Shown in pieces: positions 33,660 to 45,999 of a DNA stretch of 64,000 nucleotides. The DNA is from JALHVH01 sp963773685. Lineage in GTDB: Bacteria; Acidobacteriota; Aminicenantia; Aminicenantales; Saccharicenantaceae. The position numbers and the translations under genes are program-made. Where the stretch lies: the NCBI GenBank assembly GCA_963773685.1, contig CAVZBY010000011.1, positions 372,001 through 436,000 of the forward strand, read 5' to 3'. A model generated the notes under the pieces. It was not told the DNA's origin and did not search any database. It saw only the letters and a list, made by a program, of their open reading frames with translations. How positions within the stretch are numbered: position 1 is the stretch's first letter; each line of letters begins with the position of its first letter.

Positions 33660-35687
33660 ATGAGCCAGCAACCTTACATCCCCGAGAAGACCGAGATGCG
33701 GGAGTTCACCCTGCGCGCGGTCATCCTCGGCGTTATCATGACCGTCATCCTCGGGGCGGCGAACGCCTACCTCGGCCTGCGGGCCGGCATGACCATCGCG
33801 GCGACCTATCCGGCCGCGGTCATCGGCATGGCCGTCCTCCGCCTGATGAAGGGCTCCATCCTCGAAGAGAACATCGCCCGGACCGTGGGCTCGATCGGCG
33901 AGTCCGTGGCCGCCGGGGCCATCTTCACCATCCCGGCCTTCCTGATGGTCGGCGCCTGGACGAACTTCAACACGTTCGATGCCTACATCAAGTCGACGCT
34001 CCTGATGTTCGTCGGCGGCCTGCTCGGCATCCTGTTCGTCACGTTCCTCCGGCGGGTCATGGTCACCGACCCCGACCTCCCCTTCCCGGAATCCCGCGCC
34101 GCGGCCGAGATCCACAAGGCCGGACAGAAGGGCAGCGCGGGCGCCAAGTTCCTCTTCCAGGCCATGGGCATCGGCTCCCTGTTCTACGCCCTCGGCGTCG
34201 TCCAGCTTTTCGCCGCCAGCAAGGATTTCATCCTGAAGGTCGGGAAGATCGGGACGACGCTTCGTCCGCCTGGGCGCCGAGGAGGCCTCTCCGAAGCTCG
34301 ACGTCGGCGGGACCGTGGCCGTCGCCGGCCCCGGCATCTACCCGGCCTATCTGGGCGTCGGCTACATCATCGGCCCGCGCCTCGCGTCGCTCAACTTCGC
34401 CGGCGGCGTCCTCGCCTGGGGGCTCTTCGCGCCCCTGCTCATGTACTTCCTCGGCCCCCAGCTCGTCGAAAGGTTCTACGGGCCGGGCGCGGACATGGCC
34501 GCGGTCGCCTGGCCGGACATGGTCACCAACGTCTGGAAGTTCATCATCCGGCCCATCGCCGTCGGCGGCATGCTCGTCGGCGCCGGATATACGCTCTACA
34601 AGATGCGGAAGAACCTCGCCGCCGGGATCAAGCGGTCCATGGGCGACGTCAAGAAGGCCGCCGGCCAGGCCGAGGTCACCTCGCGCCTCGAGAAGGACCT
34701 CAACATCAAGGTCGTCCTGTTCGGGCTCCTGGCCGTGTTCGTCATGATGATCTTCGTCTACAAGATGTTCACCGGGACCTACCCGCCGGCGATCCTCGCC
34801 GCGGGCGTGATGGCCGTGGCCGGCTTCTTCTTTGCCGCGGTCTCGGGGAACCTGGTCGGGACGATCGGGTCCTCCAACAACCCCATCTCCGGCCTGACCC
34901 TGTCGACCCTCATCATCGCCGCCCTCCTGATGCTCGTCATCGGGGCCACCGGCATGAACGGCGTCGCCGCCGTGCTGGGGGTGGCCGCCGTCGTCTGCGT
35001 CTCGTCGGCCGTGGCGGGCGAGATGCTCCAGGACCTCAAGGTCGGGCACCTGCTGGGCGGCACGCCCTGGAAGATGCAGGTCGGGAACATCTTCGGCATC
35101 CTGGTCGCCTCGATTGGTCCTCTACTTCCCGCTGATGGTCCTCATCGGCGCCTTCAAGCTCGGAGGCAAGGACCTGCCCGCGCCCCAGGCCGGGCTCATG
35201 GCCGCCCTGGCCAAGGGGATCGTCGGCGGCGAGATGGCCTGGCCTCTCGTCATCGTCGGCATGCTGATGGGCTTCGCCCTCATCCTGGTCAAGGTCAGCT
35301 CGCCCATGCTGGTCGCGGTCGGGATGTACCTCCCCCTCGAGACGACCTTCGCCATCTTCATGGGCGGCACGATCAAGGGGATCGTCACGCGGTTCGCCGA
35401 CAAGCGGAACCTCAATCCCGCCCAGAGGGCGCGGACGGAGAACGTCGGCATCCTGCTCGCCGCCGGGCTGATCGCCGGAGAAGCCCTGACCGGACTCCTC
35501 CGGGCCTTGTGGAAGTTCCTGTTCTTCCAGAACGTCCTCAAGTTCGATATCCCGACGATCTTCAAATCGCCGAGCTATATCGCCGGGCTCGTCGTGCTCG
35601 GTCCTCATCGGCTATTACCTGGTCGCCGTGCCGCTGAAGAACGCCGGCGCGCCCGACGAGCCGCCGCCTCCGTCGGCCGTCATCTAA
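33660..35687 (+). CDS. OPT-family oligopeptide transporter (three frameshifts)
   Basis: Polytopic inner-membrane transporter of the bacterial oligopeptide transporter family, about 674 residues once repaired. The N-terminus EKTEMREFTLRAVILGVIMTVILGAANAYLG and SNNPISGLTLSTLI are typical. The frame breaks near 34257 (ACG CTTC GTC), 35116 (ATT GGTC) and 35597 (CTC GGTC), each a single surplus base; conserved membrane segments resume immediately in the next frame. Start ATG has AAGGAG six bases upstream. A promoter and a terminator show it to be monocistronic. Sequence errors are more likely than decay. Confidence 0.85.
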
Positions 35688-35700
35688 GATCGCTATTCCC

Positions 35701-35735
35701 GTGCCGGAGGTCTTCGGACCTCCGGCGCGCTTTTT
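35701..35735 (+). terminator. Rho-independent terminator after the OPT gene
   Basis: GCCGGAGGTC, TTCG loop and GACCTCCGGC form a 10-base perfect stem (35703-35726), followed by GCGC and TTTTT. It lies 15 bases after the stop. Confidence 0.88.
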
Positions 35736-35750
35736 CCCCCGAGCCCGCCC

Positions 35751-35779
35751 TTGAAGTGCCCTATCCCTTCGTCTAAAAT
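35751..35779 (+). promoter_or_regulatory. Promoter for def-fmt
   Basis: TTGAAG (35751-35756) and TAAAAT (35774-35779) with a 17-base spacer, 21 bases before the def ATG. Confidence 0.65.
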
Positions 35780-35800
35780 GGAGGCGCGGAAAGCATTCTC

Positions 35801-36316
35801 ATGGCCAAGCTCGATATCCTGAAGATCGGACACCCGACTCTTGCCAAGAAGGCGGAGCCGGTGACGGTCTTCGACAAGGACCTCGCCCGGCTGGCCCGGG
35901 ACATGGTGGAGACCCTGCACGCCGCCCCGGGCGTCGGGCTGGCCGCCCCCCAGGTCGACGTCAGCCGGCGGCTGATCGTCGTCGACCTCTCGATCGGCGA
36001 GAATCCCGACGAGCTCATCATCCTCGTCAATCCCGAGATCGTATCCCGGGAGGGCGAGGTCGTCTGCGAGGAAGGATGCCTGTCCGTCCCCGACATCACC
36101 GAGAAGGTCGCGCGGCCTCAAAAGGTCAAGGTCAGGGGATCCGACCTCGAGGGCCGGGAGTTTGCCGTCGAGGGCGAGGAGATGCTGGCCCGGGCCCTCT
36201 GCCACGAGATCGACCACCTCGACGGGAAGCTCTTCATCGAGCGCCTCTCCCCTCTCAAGCGCGCCCTGGTGAGAAAGAAGCTCCGGAAGCTGCGGGAAGC
36301 GAACGTCGGCCGATGA
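35801..36316 (+). CDS. def: Peptide deformylase
   Basis: Metalloenzyme removing the N-formyl group from nascent proteins (171 aa). All three signature motifs are present: GVGLAAPQ, EEGCLSVPD with the metal-binding Cys, and CHEIDHLDG with the two His ligands and catalytic Glu. The stop overlaps the fmt start by 4 bases, so formylation and deformylation enzymes are coupled. Confidence 0.97.
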   Translation: MAKLDILKIGHPTLAKKAEPVTVFDKDLARLARDMVETLHAAPGVGLAAPQVDVSRRLIVVDLSIGENPDELIILVNPEIVSREGEVVCEEGCLSVPDITEKVARPQKVKVRGSDLEGREFAVEGEEMLARALCHEIDHLDGKLFIERLSPLKRALVRKKLRKLREANVGR

Positions 36317-37252
36317 GGATCGCCTTCTTCGGGAGCCCGGACGCGGCCCTCCCCACTCTGGGTCGATTGATCGAAGGGGGACATTCCATCGAGCTCGTCG
36401 TCACCCAGCCCGACAGGCCCGCCGGCCGGGGCCGCAAGCTCACGCCGTGCCCGGTGAAGCGGTTCGCCGGGGAACGAGGCTTCCCGATCGTCCAGCCCGA
36501 GCGGGTCCGTAAGGACGAGGGGTTCCTGGAAAGGCTTCGCGACGCCCGCCCCGACGTCAATGTGGTCGTCGCCTTCGGCCAGATCATGCCGGCCTCCGTC
36601 ATCTATCTTCCCCGCTATCGCTCCCTCAACGTCCATTTCTCGCTCCTGCCGCGCTACCGGGGCGCCTCGCCCGTCTCCTGGGCCATTCTCCGCGGGGAGC
36701 CACGGACCGGGGTCACGATCTTCGAGCTCAACGAGCGCATGGACGAAGGCGACGTGCTGGCCGTGGAAGCGACCGACATCGGCCCGCGGGAAACCTCCCG
36801 CGAGCTCGAAGTCGCGGCTGGCCGGGATCGGCGCAGGGCTAATGGCGAGAACGCTCGAGACGATCGATACGGCGCGGCGCGTTCCCCAGAACCACGCCGA
36901 AGCGACCCTGGCCCCGAAGCTCCGTAAGGAGGATGGCCTCATCGATTGGGCCTCGGACGCGGACGCGGTCGACAGAAAGGTCCGGGCGTTCGATCCCTGG
37001 CCGACCGCTTTCTCGTTCCTTTGCGGACACCGCATCCTTGTCAGGAAGGGCAGGCCGCTCGAGGGGAGCGCCGGCGCGCCGGGGCCGGGCACGGTCCTCG
37101 CGTCCGGCAAGGCGGGCATCGATGTGGCCTGCGGCCACGCGACGATCTATCGCATCGAGCGCCTCCGGCCCGAGGGCAAAGCCGAGATGGAAGCCCATGC
37201 CTATGCCCTCGGCGGCAACATCCCCCCCGGCGCGGTCTTCGTATCCTACTGA
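36313..37252 (+). CDS. fmt: Methionyl-tRNA formyltransferase (frameshifted)
   Basis: Transfers formyl from 10-formyl-THF to initiator Met-tRNA. The N-terminal Rossmann part (MRIAFFGSPDAALPTL), the catalytic region SLNVHFSLLPRYRGASP and the C-terminal OB-like domain are visible. The frame breaks near 36816 (GCG GCTG GCC), one surplus G; repaired length is about 312 residues, normal for Fmt. The continuation AGLMARTLETID is conserved, so an error is likely. Overlaps def. Confidence 0.92.
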
Positions 37253-37394
37253 GCGTCATCGCCTCCTCAGGGCCCCCAACCCACGAGCCGAGGCGACAAG
37301 GAGCGGCCTCCGAAGCCCACGAAGACGATCCTGGACAAGCCCATAAAAAAGCAGACTGATACCTGCACCTACGATTCGGGCAGCAACGGCGGTG

Positions 37395-38290
37395 CTATTC
37401 TTCGAGGATGTAGTTGTAGGGGTTGACGGCCGTGTCGTTGATGCGGACCTCGTAATGGAGGTGGGGGCCCAGGGCCTTGCCCGTCTTGCCGACATAGCCG
37501 AGGATGTCGCCGCGGCGGACCTTCTGGCCCGGCTGGACGATATACTTTTCCAGGTGACAGTATTGGGTGACCACCCCGTTCCCGTGGCTGATGATCACCG
37601 TCCTGCCGTAGAACTTGTCATAGCGGGCTTCGGTCACGGTCCCGTAGGCGGCCGCGGCCACGGGATTGCCGAAGTTCGTCGCGATGTCGATCCCCCGGTG
37701 GAAGGTCCGCCGGCCGGTGAACGGATCGATCCGGTAGCCGAAGGGCGAGGAGACCCAGCCCTGGGCCGGCCAAATGGTCGGCGTCGAAGCGAGGCGGGCC
37801 GCCTGGCTTTCGAGAACGCCGACCAGAGAGTCGAGGCTCTTCTCCACGCTCTCGGCCTTGAGGGTCAGGCTCTGCATCGCGTCCAGGGTCAGGCCCGGAG
37901 GGGCCGCTTGGGGCTGGCCGCCCTCGCCCGGATCGCCGCCGCCGATCCCGGGCTCGCCCGGGATGACATCGGCCGATTTGAAGCCCATCAGGATATTGAG
38001 CTTACGGGCGTAGTCCTCGTAGTTGGCGACGGTCGTCTCGAGGCGCTTGATGGTGTTCTCGGTCTCGGCGAGCCTCTGTCTTCTGCTCCGAGCTCTCCTG
38101 GACGAGGGTCCGGTACTTGGCCCGGATGAGGGTCATCGAGAAATAGTCCGCAAGGAAGAGGCCGAGCGACGAGGACCGCGAGGCCGGCCCCGCCGATGAC
38201 GAGCTTCACGGCCTTTTTCGAGAACCTCAGGGTTCTCGTGCTCGTCTTCGTGTGCGGGACGATGATGACCGAGAAGAACTTTTTAGGCAT
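37395..38290 (-). CDS. M23 family metallopeptidase, membrane anchored (two frameshifts)
   Basis: Predicted peptidoglycan endopeptidase or its regulator. The N-terminus is basic (MPKKFFSVIIVPHTKTSTRTLRFSKK in outline), then a transmembrane helix, a coiled coil and a LytM/M23 domain: HRGIDIATNFG with zinc ligands His and Asp, and GPHLHYEVR with the HxH motif. Single surplus bases near 38165 and 38085 interrupt the helix-coil region; repair gives about 297 residues. The catalytic domain itself is intact. Confidence 0.87.
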
Positions 38291-38304
38291 TGAATCTCCC
38301 TTTG

Positions 38305-38332
38305 ATTATCACAGGGCAAAAATCCGTGTCAA
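38305..38332 (-). promoter_or_regulatory. Promoter for the M23 peptidase gene
   Basis: On the minus strand a perfect TTGACA (38327-38332) and GATAAT (38305-38310) with a 16-base spacer, about 14 bases before the start codon. GGGAG lies between. Confidence 0.7.
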
Positions 38333-38437
38333 GCGGTTTTTCGATGCGCCGAACCCCGTCCCGCGGGGTTTCCGGCGCCTTCACCGAAGGCCGGAGGCCC
38401 CGAACGATAGCAGAAAAGGCCGCCGCCGGCAAGCCCC

Positions 38438-39199
38438 TCACCCGCCGCAGAGCACCGACCCGCCGTTGACGTTGAGCGTTTCGCCGGTGATGTGGACGGC
38501 CAGCTCCGAGGCCATGAAGAGGATGGGCCCGGCGATGTCCTCGGGGGGCGGGATCCTTTTGAGAGGGATCGTTTGCCGGACCTTTTCCCTGTATCCGGGC
38601 TCGGCGAAGACGCCCGTGCACATGTCCGTGTCCACCCAGCCCGGCGCCACGCAATTCACGCGGATGCCGTGCGGGGCGAGCTCGACGGCGAGGGATTTCG
38701 TCAGGGCGACCAGCGCGCCCTTGCTGGCGGCATAATGGGAGTGGAACGCCTCGCCCCGGACGGCGGCCGTCGAGGCGACGTTGACGATCCAGCCCCTCCC
38801 CCGGTCCTTCATGGCGGGGACGACGGCGTTCGTGACGTAGAAGACGCCGTCGAGGTTCGCGCCCATGAGCTCCCGGTAACCGGCTTCGTCGAGGGCCCCC
38901 ATCTCGAGATAGGTCCAGATGCCGCCGTTGTTGACGAGGGTATCGATCGAGCCCCAGGCCTTCAGGATGTCCGCCGCCATGGCGTCGGCGTCCTTTTTCG
39001 ACGCGAGCTCGGCCCGGTAGGTGAGGCATTTCCGCCCCAGCTTTTCCACTCCGGACCGGACCTCCGCGGCTGCGGCCTCGTTCCTCTGATAGCTGATGGC
39101 CACGTCGGCCCCGGCCCGGGCGAAGAGCAGGGCCGTCGCCCGGCCGATGCCGCGCGAGCCTCCGGTGACGAGGACCTTCCGTCCGGTCATATCGAGCAT
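38438..39199 (-). CDS. Short-chain dehydrogenase/reductase (FabG-like)
   Basis: A 253-residue classical SDR. NAD(P) motif GGSRGIG at residues 14-20, NNGG, the catalytic Ser strand IVNVASTAAV and Tyr/Lys in YAASKGAL are all present; the C-terminus ITGETLNVNGGS is typical. It is intact and lies 52 bases downstream of acnB on the same strand. Substrate unknown; could be a 3-oxoacyl-ACP reductase paralogue. Confidence 0.9.
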   Translation of the reverse strand: MLDMTGRKVLVTGGSRGIGRATALLFARAGADVAISYQRNEAAAAEVRSGVEKLGRKCLTYRAELASKKDADAMAADILKAWGSIDTLVNNGGIWTYLEMGALDEAGYRELMGANLDGVFYVTNAVVPAMKDRGRGWIVNVASTAAVRGEAFHSHYAASKGALVALTKSLAVELAPHGIRVNCVAPGWVDTDMCTGVFAEPGYREKVRQTIPLKRIPPPEDIAGPILFMASELAVHITGETLNVNGGSVLCGG

Positions 39200-39251
39200 G
39201 GGGCCTCCTTCATTCCAACGTTCGTCCTCGGCGCCGGGTTTCCGCCCCGGC

Positions 39252-41804
39252 TCACGGATATCCCAAGGTGAAATCCCTGATCTTATCGAATTCGAGGTAC
39301 CGGTAGATGTCGGCGGCGAAAGGCAGGATCCTCTCCTTCATCACGGCGAAATACTCGTCCGTCGAGGGCAGGCGCCCCTTCAGGGCCGCGACCGCCGCCA
39401 GCTCGGCCGAGCCCAGATAGACCCGGGCCCGGTCCCCCATCCGGTCGTCGAAGTTCCGGGTGGAGGTCGAGATGATGGTCGCTTCGGGCCTGACCCGGGC
39501 CTGGTTCCCCATGCACAGCGAGCATCCCGGGATCTCCATGCGGACGCCGGCCTGGGAATAAACGGAATAGAGTCCTTCCCGCATCAGCTGGGCGGCGTCC
39601 ATCTTCGTCGGCGGCGTCATCCAGACGCGGGGGCCCAGATGCCCCGCGCTTTCGAAGATCCGGGCCGCGGCCCGGAAGTGGCCGATGTTCGTCATGCAGG
39701 AGCCGATGAAGACCTCGTCGATCCGGTCCCCCGAGACCTCCGAAAGCGGCTTGACGTCGTCCGGGTCGTTCGGGCAGGCCAGGATGGGCTCCTTGATCCC
39801 GTCCAGGTCGATCTCGAGGACCGCCGCGTACTCGGCGTGGGGGTCCCTTTTCAGGAGGACGGGGTCCTCGAGCCAGGATTCGCAGGCCCGGATGCGCTTC
39901 TCGAGCGTTCCGGCGTCCCGGTAGCCTTCCGCGATCATGCGTTTCATCAGGGCGATGTTGCTCCGAAGGAACGCGGCGACCTTTTCCGATTCGAGGGCGA
40001 TGACGCCGCCGGCCGCGCTCCGCTCCGCCGAGGCGTCCGTCAGCTCGTAAGCCTGCTCGACGGTCAAGCCCTCCAGGCCCTCCATCTCGAGAATGCGGCC
40101 GTTGAACACGTTCTTCTTGCCCTTCTTGGCGACCGTCAGCAGGCCCTGCCGGATGGCGGCCAGCGGGACGGCGTTGACCGCGTCGCGGAGCGTCACGCCC
40201 GGACGGAGCTTTCCCGAGAACCGGACGAGGACCGATTCGGGCATGTCCAGCGGCATGAACCCGAGGGCGCCGGCGAAGGCCACGAGGCCCGATCCGGCCG
40301 GGAAAGCTCAGCCCGATGGGAAAGCGGGTATGCGAATCGCCGCCCGTGCCGCACGTGTCCGGCAGGAGCAGGCGGTTCAGCCAGGAATGGATGACGCCGT
40401 CTCCCGGCTTGAGGGCGACGCCCTTGCGTTCGATCATGAAGAGCGGGAAGGCTCTTGTGCATCCGGACGTCGGCCGCCTTTGGATAGGCGGCGGTGTGGC
40501 AGAACGACTGCATGAAGAGATCGGTCTGGAATTCCAGGCAGGCCAGCTCCTTGAGCTCGTCGGCCGTCATCGGCCCCGTCGTGTCCTGGGAGCCGACGGT
40601 CGTCATCTTCGGCTCGCAGGCCGTTCCGGGGAGAATGCCGGCCGCCGCCGCACGCCCGCCCCACGATCTTCTGGGCCTGGGAAAAGCCCTGTCCGGGCTT
40701 CGGCGACGGGCTGACGACCCGGGCGAAGATATCCGAGCCGCCCAGCCCGAGCGCCTTCCGCGCCCGTTCGGTCAGCTGACGCCCGATGATGAGATTGAGC
40801 CGGCCCCCGGCCCGGAATTCGTCGCGGATCGTCTCCGGGGAGAGCTCGAGCTTCGACAGCACGGCGCCCGAAGCGGAGCGCATCTCCCCGGCCTTGAGAT
40901 CGAGGACGACGGTGTCGCCCGTCTTGACGTCCGCTCAGGTCCACCTTCTGGATCGGAAGGCCGCCCGAATCCTCGGTCGTGTTGAAGAAGATGGGGGCGA
41001 TGAGGCCGCCCAGGACGACGCCTCCCCTCCTCTTGTTCGGAACGAACGGGATGTCCTCGCCGATATGCCACATCACGGAATTGCAGGCGGATTTCCGGGA
41101 GGAGCCCGTCCCGACGACGTCTCCCGCGAAAGCGACCCGATGGCCCTCCGCCCGGAACTCCCGTATGGCCGCGATCCCGCCGGGGAAACGCGTCTCCCCC
41201 ATCGCCAGCGCGTGGAGCGGGAATGTCGGGACGGGTCGAGGCATGCTTGGCCGGAGAGAAATCGTCCGTGTTGATCTCGCCGTCCACCTTGAAGACCTTG
41301 AGGGTCAGGGACGTCGGGAAACGCCGGCCGGGACAGGAACCATTCGCCCGCGGCCCACGACTCGAGGACCGCCCGGGCGTTCGGCTGGCGCTTCGAGAGC
41401 CCGAGGACGGCGTCGAAGGCCCCATAGACGAGAATGGTCCGTTTCAGGGCGTCGGCCGCGGCGGCCGCCGAGCTCCCGGTCCTCGAGCAGGGCGACGAGC
41501 GGCGCGACGTTGTATGCCGCCGAGCATCGTTCCGAGCATGAAGACCGCGTCCTTCCGGGGGACGCCCGGAGCGAACGACCTCGCCCCGCGCGACGCGCGC
41601 CAGCCATTCCGCCTTGACCTTGGCCGCGGGGTCGACGCCGGGGGAAACCCTGTCCCTGAGGAGGGCGACGAGGGCAGCCCCGTCCACGCCTCCGCCGGAC
41701 TCGAGGGCCGCGCAGACCTCCGCGGTTTCGGCGGCGCTCAAAGGAAGCGGCGGAATGCCGAGCTTCGCGCGCTCATTCTCCTGGGTATGATAGGCCTCGA
41801 GCAT
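39252..41804 (-). CDS. acnB: Bifunctional aconitate hydratase B (nine frame breaks)
   Basis: Citrate-isocitrate isomerase of the TCA cycle, 4Fe-4S enzyme. Motifs in order: N-terminal HEAT-like region (MLEAYHTQENERAK), FKVDGEINTDDFSPA, GDVVGTGSSRKSA/CNSV, VGSQDTTGPMT, DTCGTGGDSHTRFPIG, and cluster cysteines in GSCMTNIGHF and GCSLCMGNQAR. Repaired length is about 847 residues. Breaks lie near 41566, 41515, 41469, 41316, 41218, 40932, 40641, 40444 and 40299, each a single surplus base with conserved sequence resuming. Errors in the data are far likelier than nine natural mutations. Confidence 0.93.
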
Positions 41805-41860
41805 TTCGCGTCTCCCTTCGGTCCGATCTTTCGGTTCCTGCGCCCTTCGGACGCCCTCCC

Positions 41861-41889
41861 TGTATAGATTTTTCGCCCCGTTTTGTCAA
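41861..41889 (-). promoter_or_regulatory. Promoter for acnB
   Basis: On the minus strand a perfect TTGACA (41884-41889) and TATACA (41861-41866) with a 17-base spacer, about 57 bases before the start; one of the best consensus matches in the window. Confidence 0.8.
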
Positions 41890-41969
41890 AACCTATTTTG
41901 CGCCCCCGGACAAGCCGCGCGCCGGCCGGAACCTCTTTCACGACCCCTCTCCCGCGGTCGAGCCCGGGG

Positions 41970-41998
41970 TTGCTTTTGCCCCTGTTTCATAGTAAAAT
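41970..41998 (+). promoter_or_regulatory. Promoter for the icd-mdh-fum-sucCD operon
   Basis: TTGCTT (41970-41975) and TAAAAT (41993-41998) with a 17-base spacer, 43 bases before icd. It is divergent from the acnB promoter, about 80 bases apart, so both TCA transcription units share one control region. Confidence 0.72.
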
Positions 41999-42041
41999 CC
42001 AGCTTCCGCATTCAATAAAATCTCATAAGGGAGGCTCGTTC

Positions 42042-43242
42042 ATGGACAAGGTCGCCATCGAGAGGGCGCAGGAGCACTTCGGCAAGCTCCTCGAGGTCCA
42101 GATGAAGCGCATGGAGAAGATCAAAGCCATGCCGGACTGGATCGATTACGGGAAGATCAAGCCGATCCGTATCGGCATCCTGGCGGGCGACGGCATCGGG
42201 CCGTTCATCGCCGCCGAATCCAAGCGGGTCCTCGAATTCATGCTGAAGGACCAGGTCAAGGCGGGCAAGGTCGAGATCCGGGACATCGAGGGCCTGACCA
42301 TCGAGAACCGGGTCGCCTACATGAAGGCCGTCCCGGACGACGTCCTGGCCGAGATCAAGAAGTATCCACGTCACCCTCAAGGGCCCGACGACGACCCCGC
42401 GGAAGGGCGATCCCTGGCCGAATATCGAGAGCTGCAACGTGGCCGTCCGGAAGGAGCTCGACCTCTTCGCCAACGTCCGGCCCGTCCGCATCCCCAAGCA
42501 GGGCATCGACTGGATATTCTACCGGGAGAACACCGAGGACCTCTACGCCCTCGGCCCCTACGGCATCGACGTCGACGCCGACATTTCCATCGATTTCAAG
42601 CTCATCACGGGGCCCGGCTCCGACCGCATCTGCCGGCTCGCCTTCGAGCACGCCAAGGCCAACGGCCGGACGAGGGTCACCTGCATCACCAAGGCCAACG
42701 TCGTCAAGACGACGGACGGACGCTTCCTCGACAACTTTTACCGCATCGCCAAGGAATACCCCGGCATCCAGGCCGACGACTGGTACATCGACATCATGAC
42801 GGCCAAGCTCGTCGACGAGAAGCGCCGCCGGGACTTCCAGGTCATGGTCCTGCCCAACCTCTACGGCGACATCCTGACGGACGAGGCCGCCGAGTTCCAG
42901 GGAGGCGTGGGCACGGCCGGAAGCGCCAACATCGGCAAGCAATACGCCATGTTCGAGGCCATCCACGGCTCGGCGCCCCGGATGGTCACCGAGGGCCGCG
43001 CCCAGTACGCCGATCCCTGCAGCATGATCCGGGCGGCGGCCATGCTCATCGCCCACATCGGGTACCCCGAAGAGGCCAAGAAGCTCGAGATGGCCCTCGA
43101 CATCACCGGCCAGTACGAGAAGAAGCTCGTCATCACCGGCCGTCCGACCGGGGCCACGGGCGCGGATTTCACGAACTACGTCATGGATTGGATCGTCAGC
43201 CCCAAGCTCAAGGAGACCTGGGAAGGGTACGTCAAGGGCTGA
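42042..43242 (+). CDS. icd: Isocitrate dehydrogenase (frameshifted)
   Basis: Decarboxylating dehydrogenase of the isocitrate/isopropylmalate family, about 399 residues. GILAGDGIGP is the family N-terminus; the substrate loop ESCNVAVRKELDLFANVRPVR, the catalytic YRENTEDLY and the metal site NLYGDILTDEAAE are present. One break near 42368 (TAT CCAC GTC, surplus C). Context with aconitase and malate dehydrogenase favours isocitrate over isopropylmalate as substrate. Coenzyme preference is not readable with confidence. Start ATG follows AAGGGAGG. Confidence 0.9.
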
Positions 43243-43276
43243 GACATCGCCAACGGAAAACCAAGGAGAGACGCAC

Positions 43277-44211
43277 ATGAGAAAGAAGATCGCCCTCGTC
43301 GGAGGCGGACAGATCGGCCAGATCCTGGCCATGCTCGCCGCCCAGAAGGAGCTCGGGGACGTCGTCATCCTGGACATTCCCCCGTTCGAGAACGTCTGCA
43401 AGGGCAAGGCCCTCGACCTGATGGAGATGGCCCCCCACGGCAATTATGACGCCGCCGTCAGCGGCACCTCGAACTACAAGGACATCGAAGGCGCCGACGT
43501 CGTCATCGTCACCGCCGGGCAAGCCCCGCGAGGCGGGCATGACCCGCGAGGACCTTCTCGCCGTCAACATCAAGATCATCACCGACGTGGCCAACGGCGT
43601 CAAGCAGTACGCCCCCAAGGCCTTCTGCATCATCGTCACCAATCCGCTCGACGCCATGGTCTACGTCTTCCACAAGATCACCGGCTTCCCCAAGAGCCAG
43701 GTCGTCGGCATGGCCGGGACCCTGGACACGGCCCGCTGGCGGGCCTTCGTCGCCATGGAGCTCGGCGTCTCCGTCGCCGACGTCGCCGGGACGGTCCTCG
43801 GCGGCCACGGCCCGGACATGGTCCCCCTGCCCCGCCTGACCACGGTCGGCGGCGTGCCTCTCGAGGAGATCGCGACCAAGGAGCAGATCGACCGGCTCGT
43901 CACCCGGACCCGCGAGGCCGGGACCGAGATCGTCAAGCTCTTCGGCAAGGGCTCGGCGTTCTTCAGCCCCGCCTGGAGCGCCATCGTCATGGCCGAGTCC
44001 TACCTCAAGGACAAGCGGCGCGTCCTCCCCTGCGCGGCCCTCTGCGAGGGCGAGTACGGCATCAAGGGGCTCTTCCTGGGCGTGCCGGTCCTGATCGGGG
44101 CCAAGGGCATCGAGAAGATCTTCGAGATCAAGCTGACGCGCCGAAGAGAACGCCATGCTCCAGAAGACCGTCGCCTCCGTGACCAAGACGGTCCAGGAGT
44201 GCAAGATATAG
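43277..44211 (+). CDS. mdh: Malate dehydrogenase, LDH-like type (two frameshifts)
   Basis: Oxidises malate to oxaloacetate with NAD. GGGQIG at residues 9-14 is the nucleotide loop; VTNPLDAMVYV, VVGMAGTLDTARWR and the catalytic His in LGGHGPDMVPL mark the tetrameric LDH-like MDH. Breaks near 43520 (GGG CAAG CCC, in the conserved TAGKPR loop) and 44142 (ACG CGCC GAA) are single surplus bases; repaired length about 310. It is 34 bases after icd. Confidence 0.93.
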
Positions 44212-44254
44212 CGTCGGCACGACGCTTATCGCGAAAGTATGAGATGCCGGGGCC

Positions 44255-44824
44255 TTGGCCGAACACAGGATCATCACTCCGCTCACGGACGACGCCGTCG
44301 CCCTCCTCAGGGCCGGCGATAAGGTCCTCATCACCGGTTCCCTGCTCGCGGCCAGGGACGAGGCCCATCGGAGGCTTGTCGGACCTCATCCGGGACGGCC
44401 GGCGCTCTCCCCGTGTCGCTTGAAGGGCGCAGATCATCTATTATGTCGGGCCCGACCCCGGCCCGCCCGGGCCGGGCCGTCGGCTCGGCCGGGCCGACGT
44501 CGAGCTACCGGATGGACGCCTACACGCCCGGCGCTCCTCGCCCTCGGCCTCAAGGCGACCATCGGCAAGGGCCAGCGGGGCCCCGAGGTCCGCAAGGCGA
44601 TGCTCGAACAGGGAGCCGTCTATCTGGCGGCCGTCGGCGGGGCCGGCGCCCTGCTCTCCGGGACACATCGAGAGCGCCGAGGTCGTCGCCTGGCCCGAGC
44701 TGGGCCCGGAGGCGCTCAGGAGGATGACGGTCCGGGATTTCCCCTGCATCGTCATCGACGACATCTACGGCGGCGATCTCTACGAAGAAGGAAAGCGGCG
44801 ATTCCGGAGGACCGAGGTGACACC

Positions 44825-44828
<4 letters not shown>
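44255..44828 (+). CDS. Class I fumarate hydratase beta subunit (six frame breaks)
   Basis: C-terminal-type subunit of the two-subunit 4Fe-4S fumarase/tartrate dehydratase. Repaired sequence of about 189 residues reads ITPLTDDAVALLRAGDKVLI, then IIYYVGPTPA, VGSAGPTSSYRMD, IGKGQRG and GGAGALLSGHIES, all typical. Surplus bases lie near 44374, 44402, 44450, 44530 and 44665, and one G is missing in a G run near 44427. It starts at TTG and its TGA overlaps the sucC ATG. The matching alpha subunit is not in this window. Confidence 0.82.
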
Positions 44829-45996
<1,168 letters not shown>

Positions 45997-45999
45997 GCC

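Noticed and set aside
37253..37394. Small gene between fmt and the M23 peptidase
   Set aside because: Short open frames here have no ribosome-binding site or conserved pattern; the 140 bases show no clear feature.
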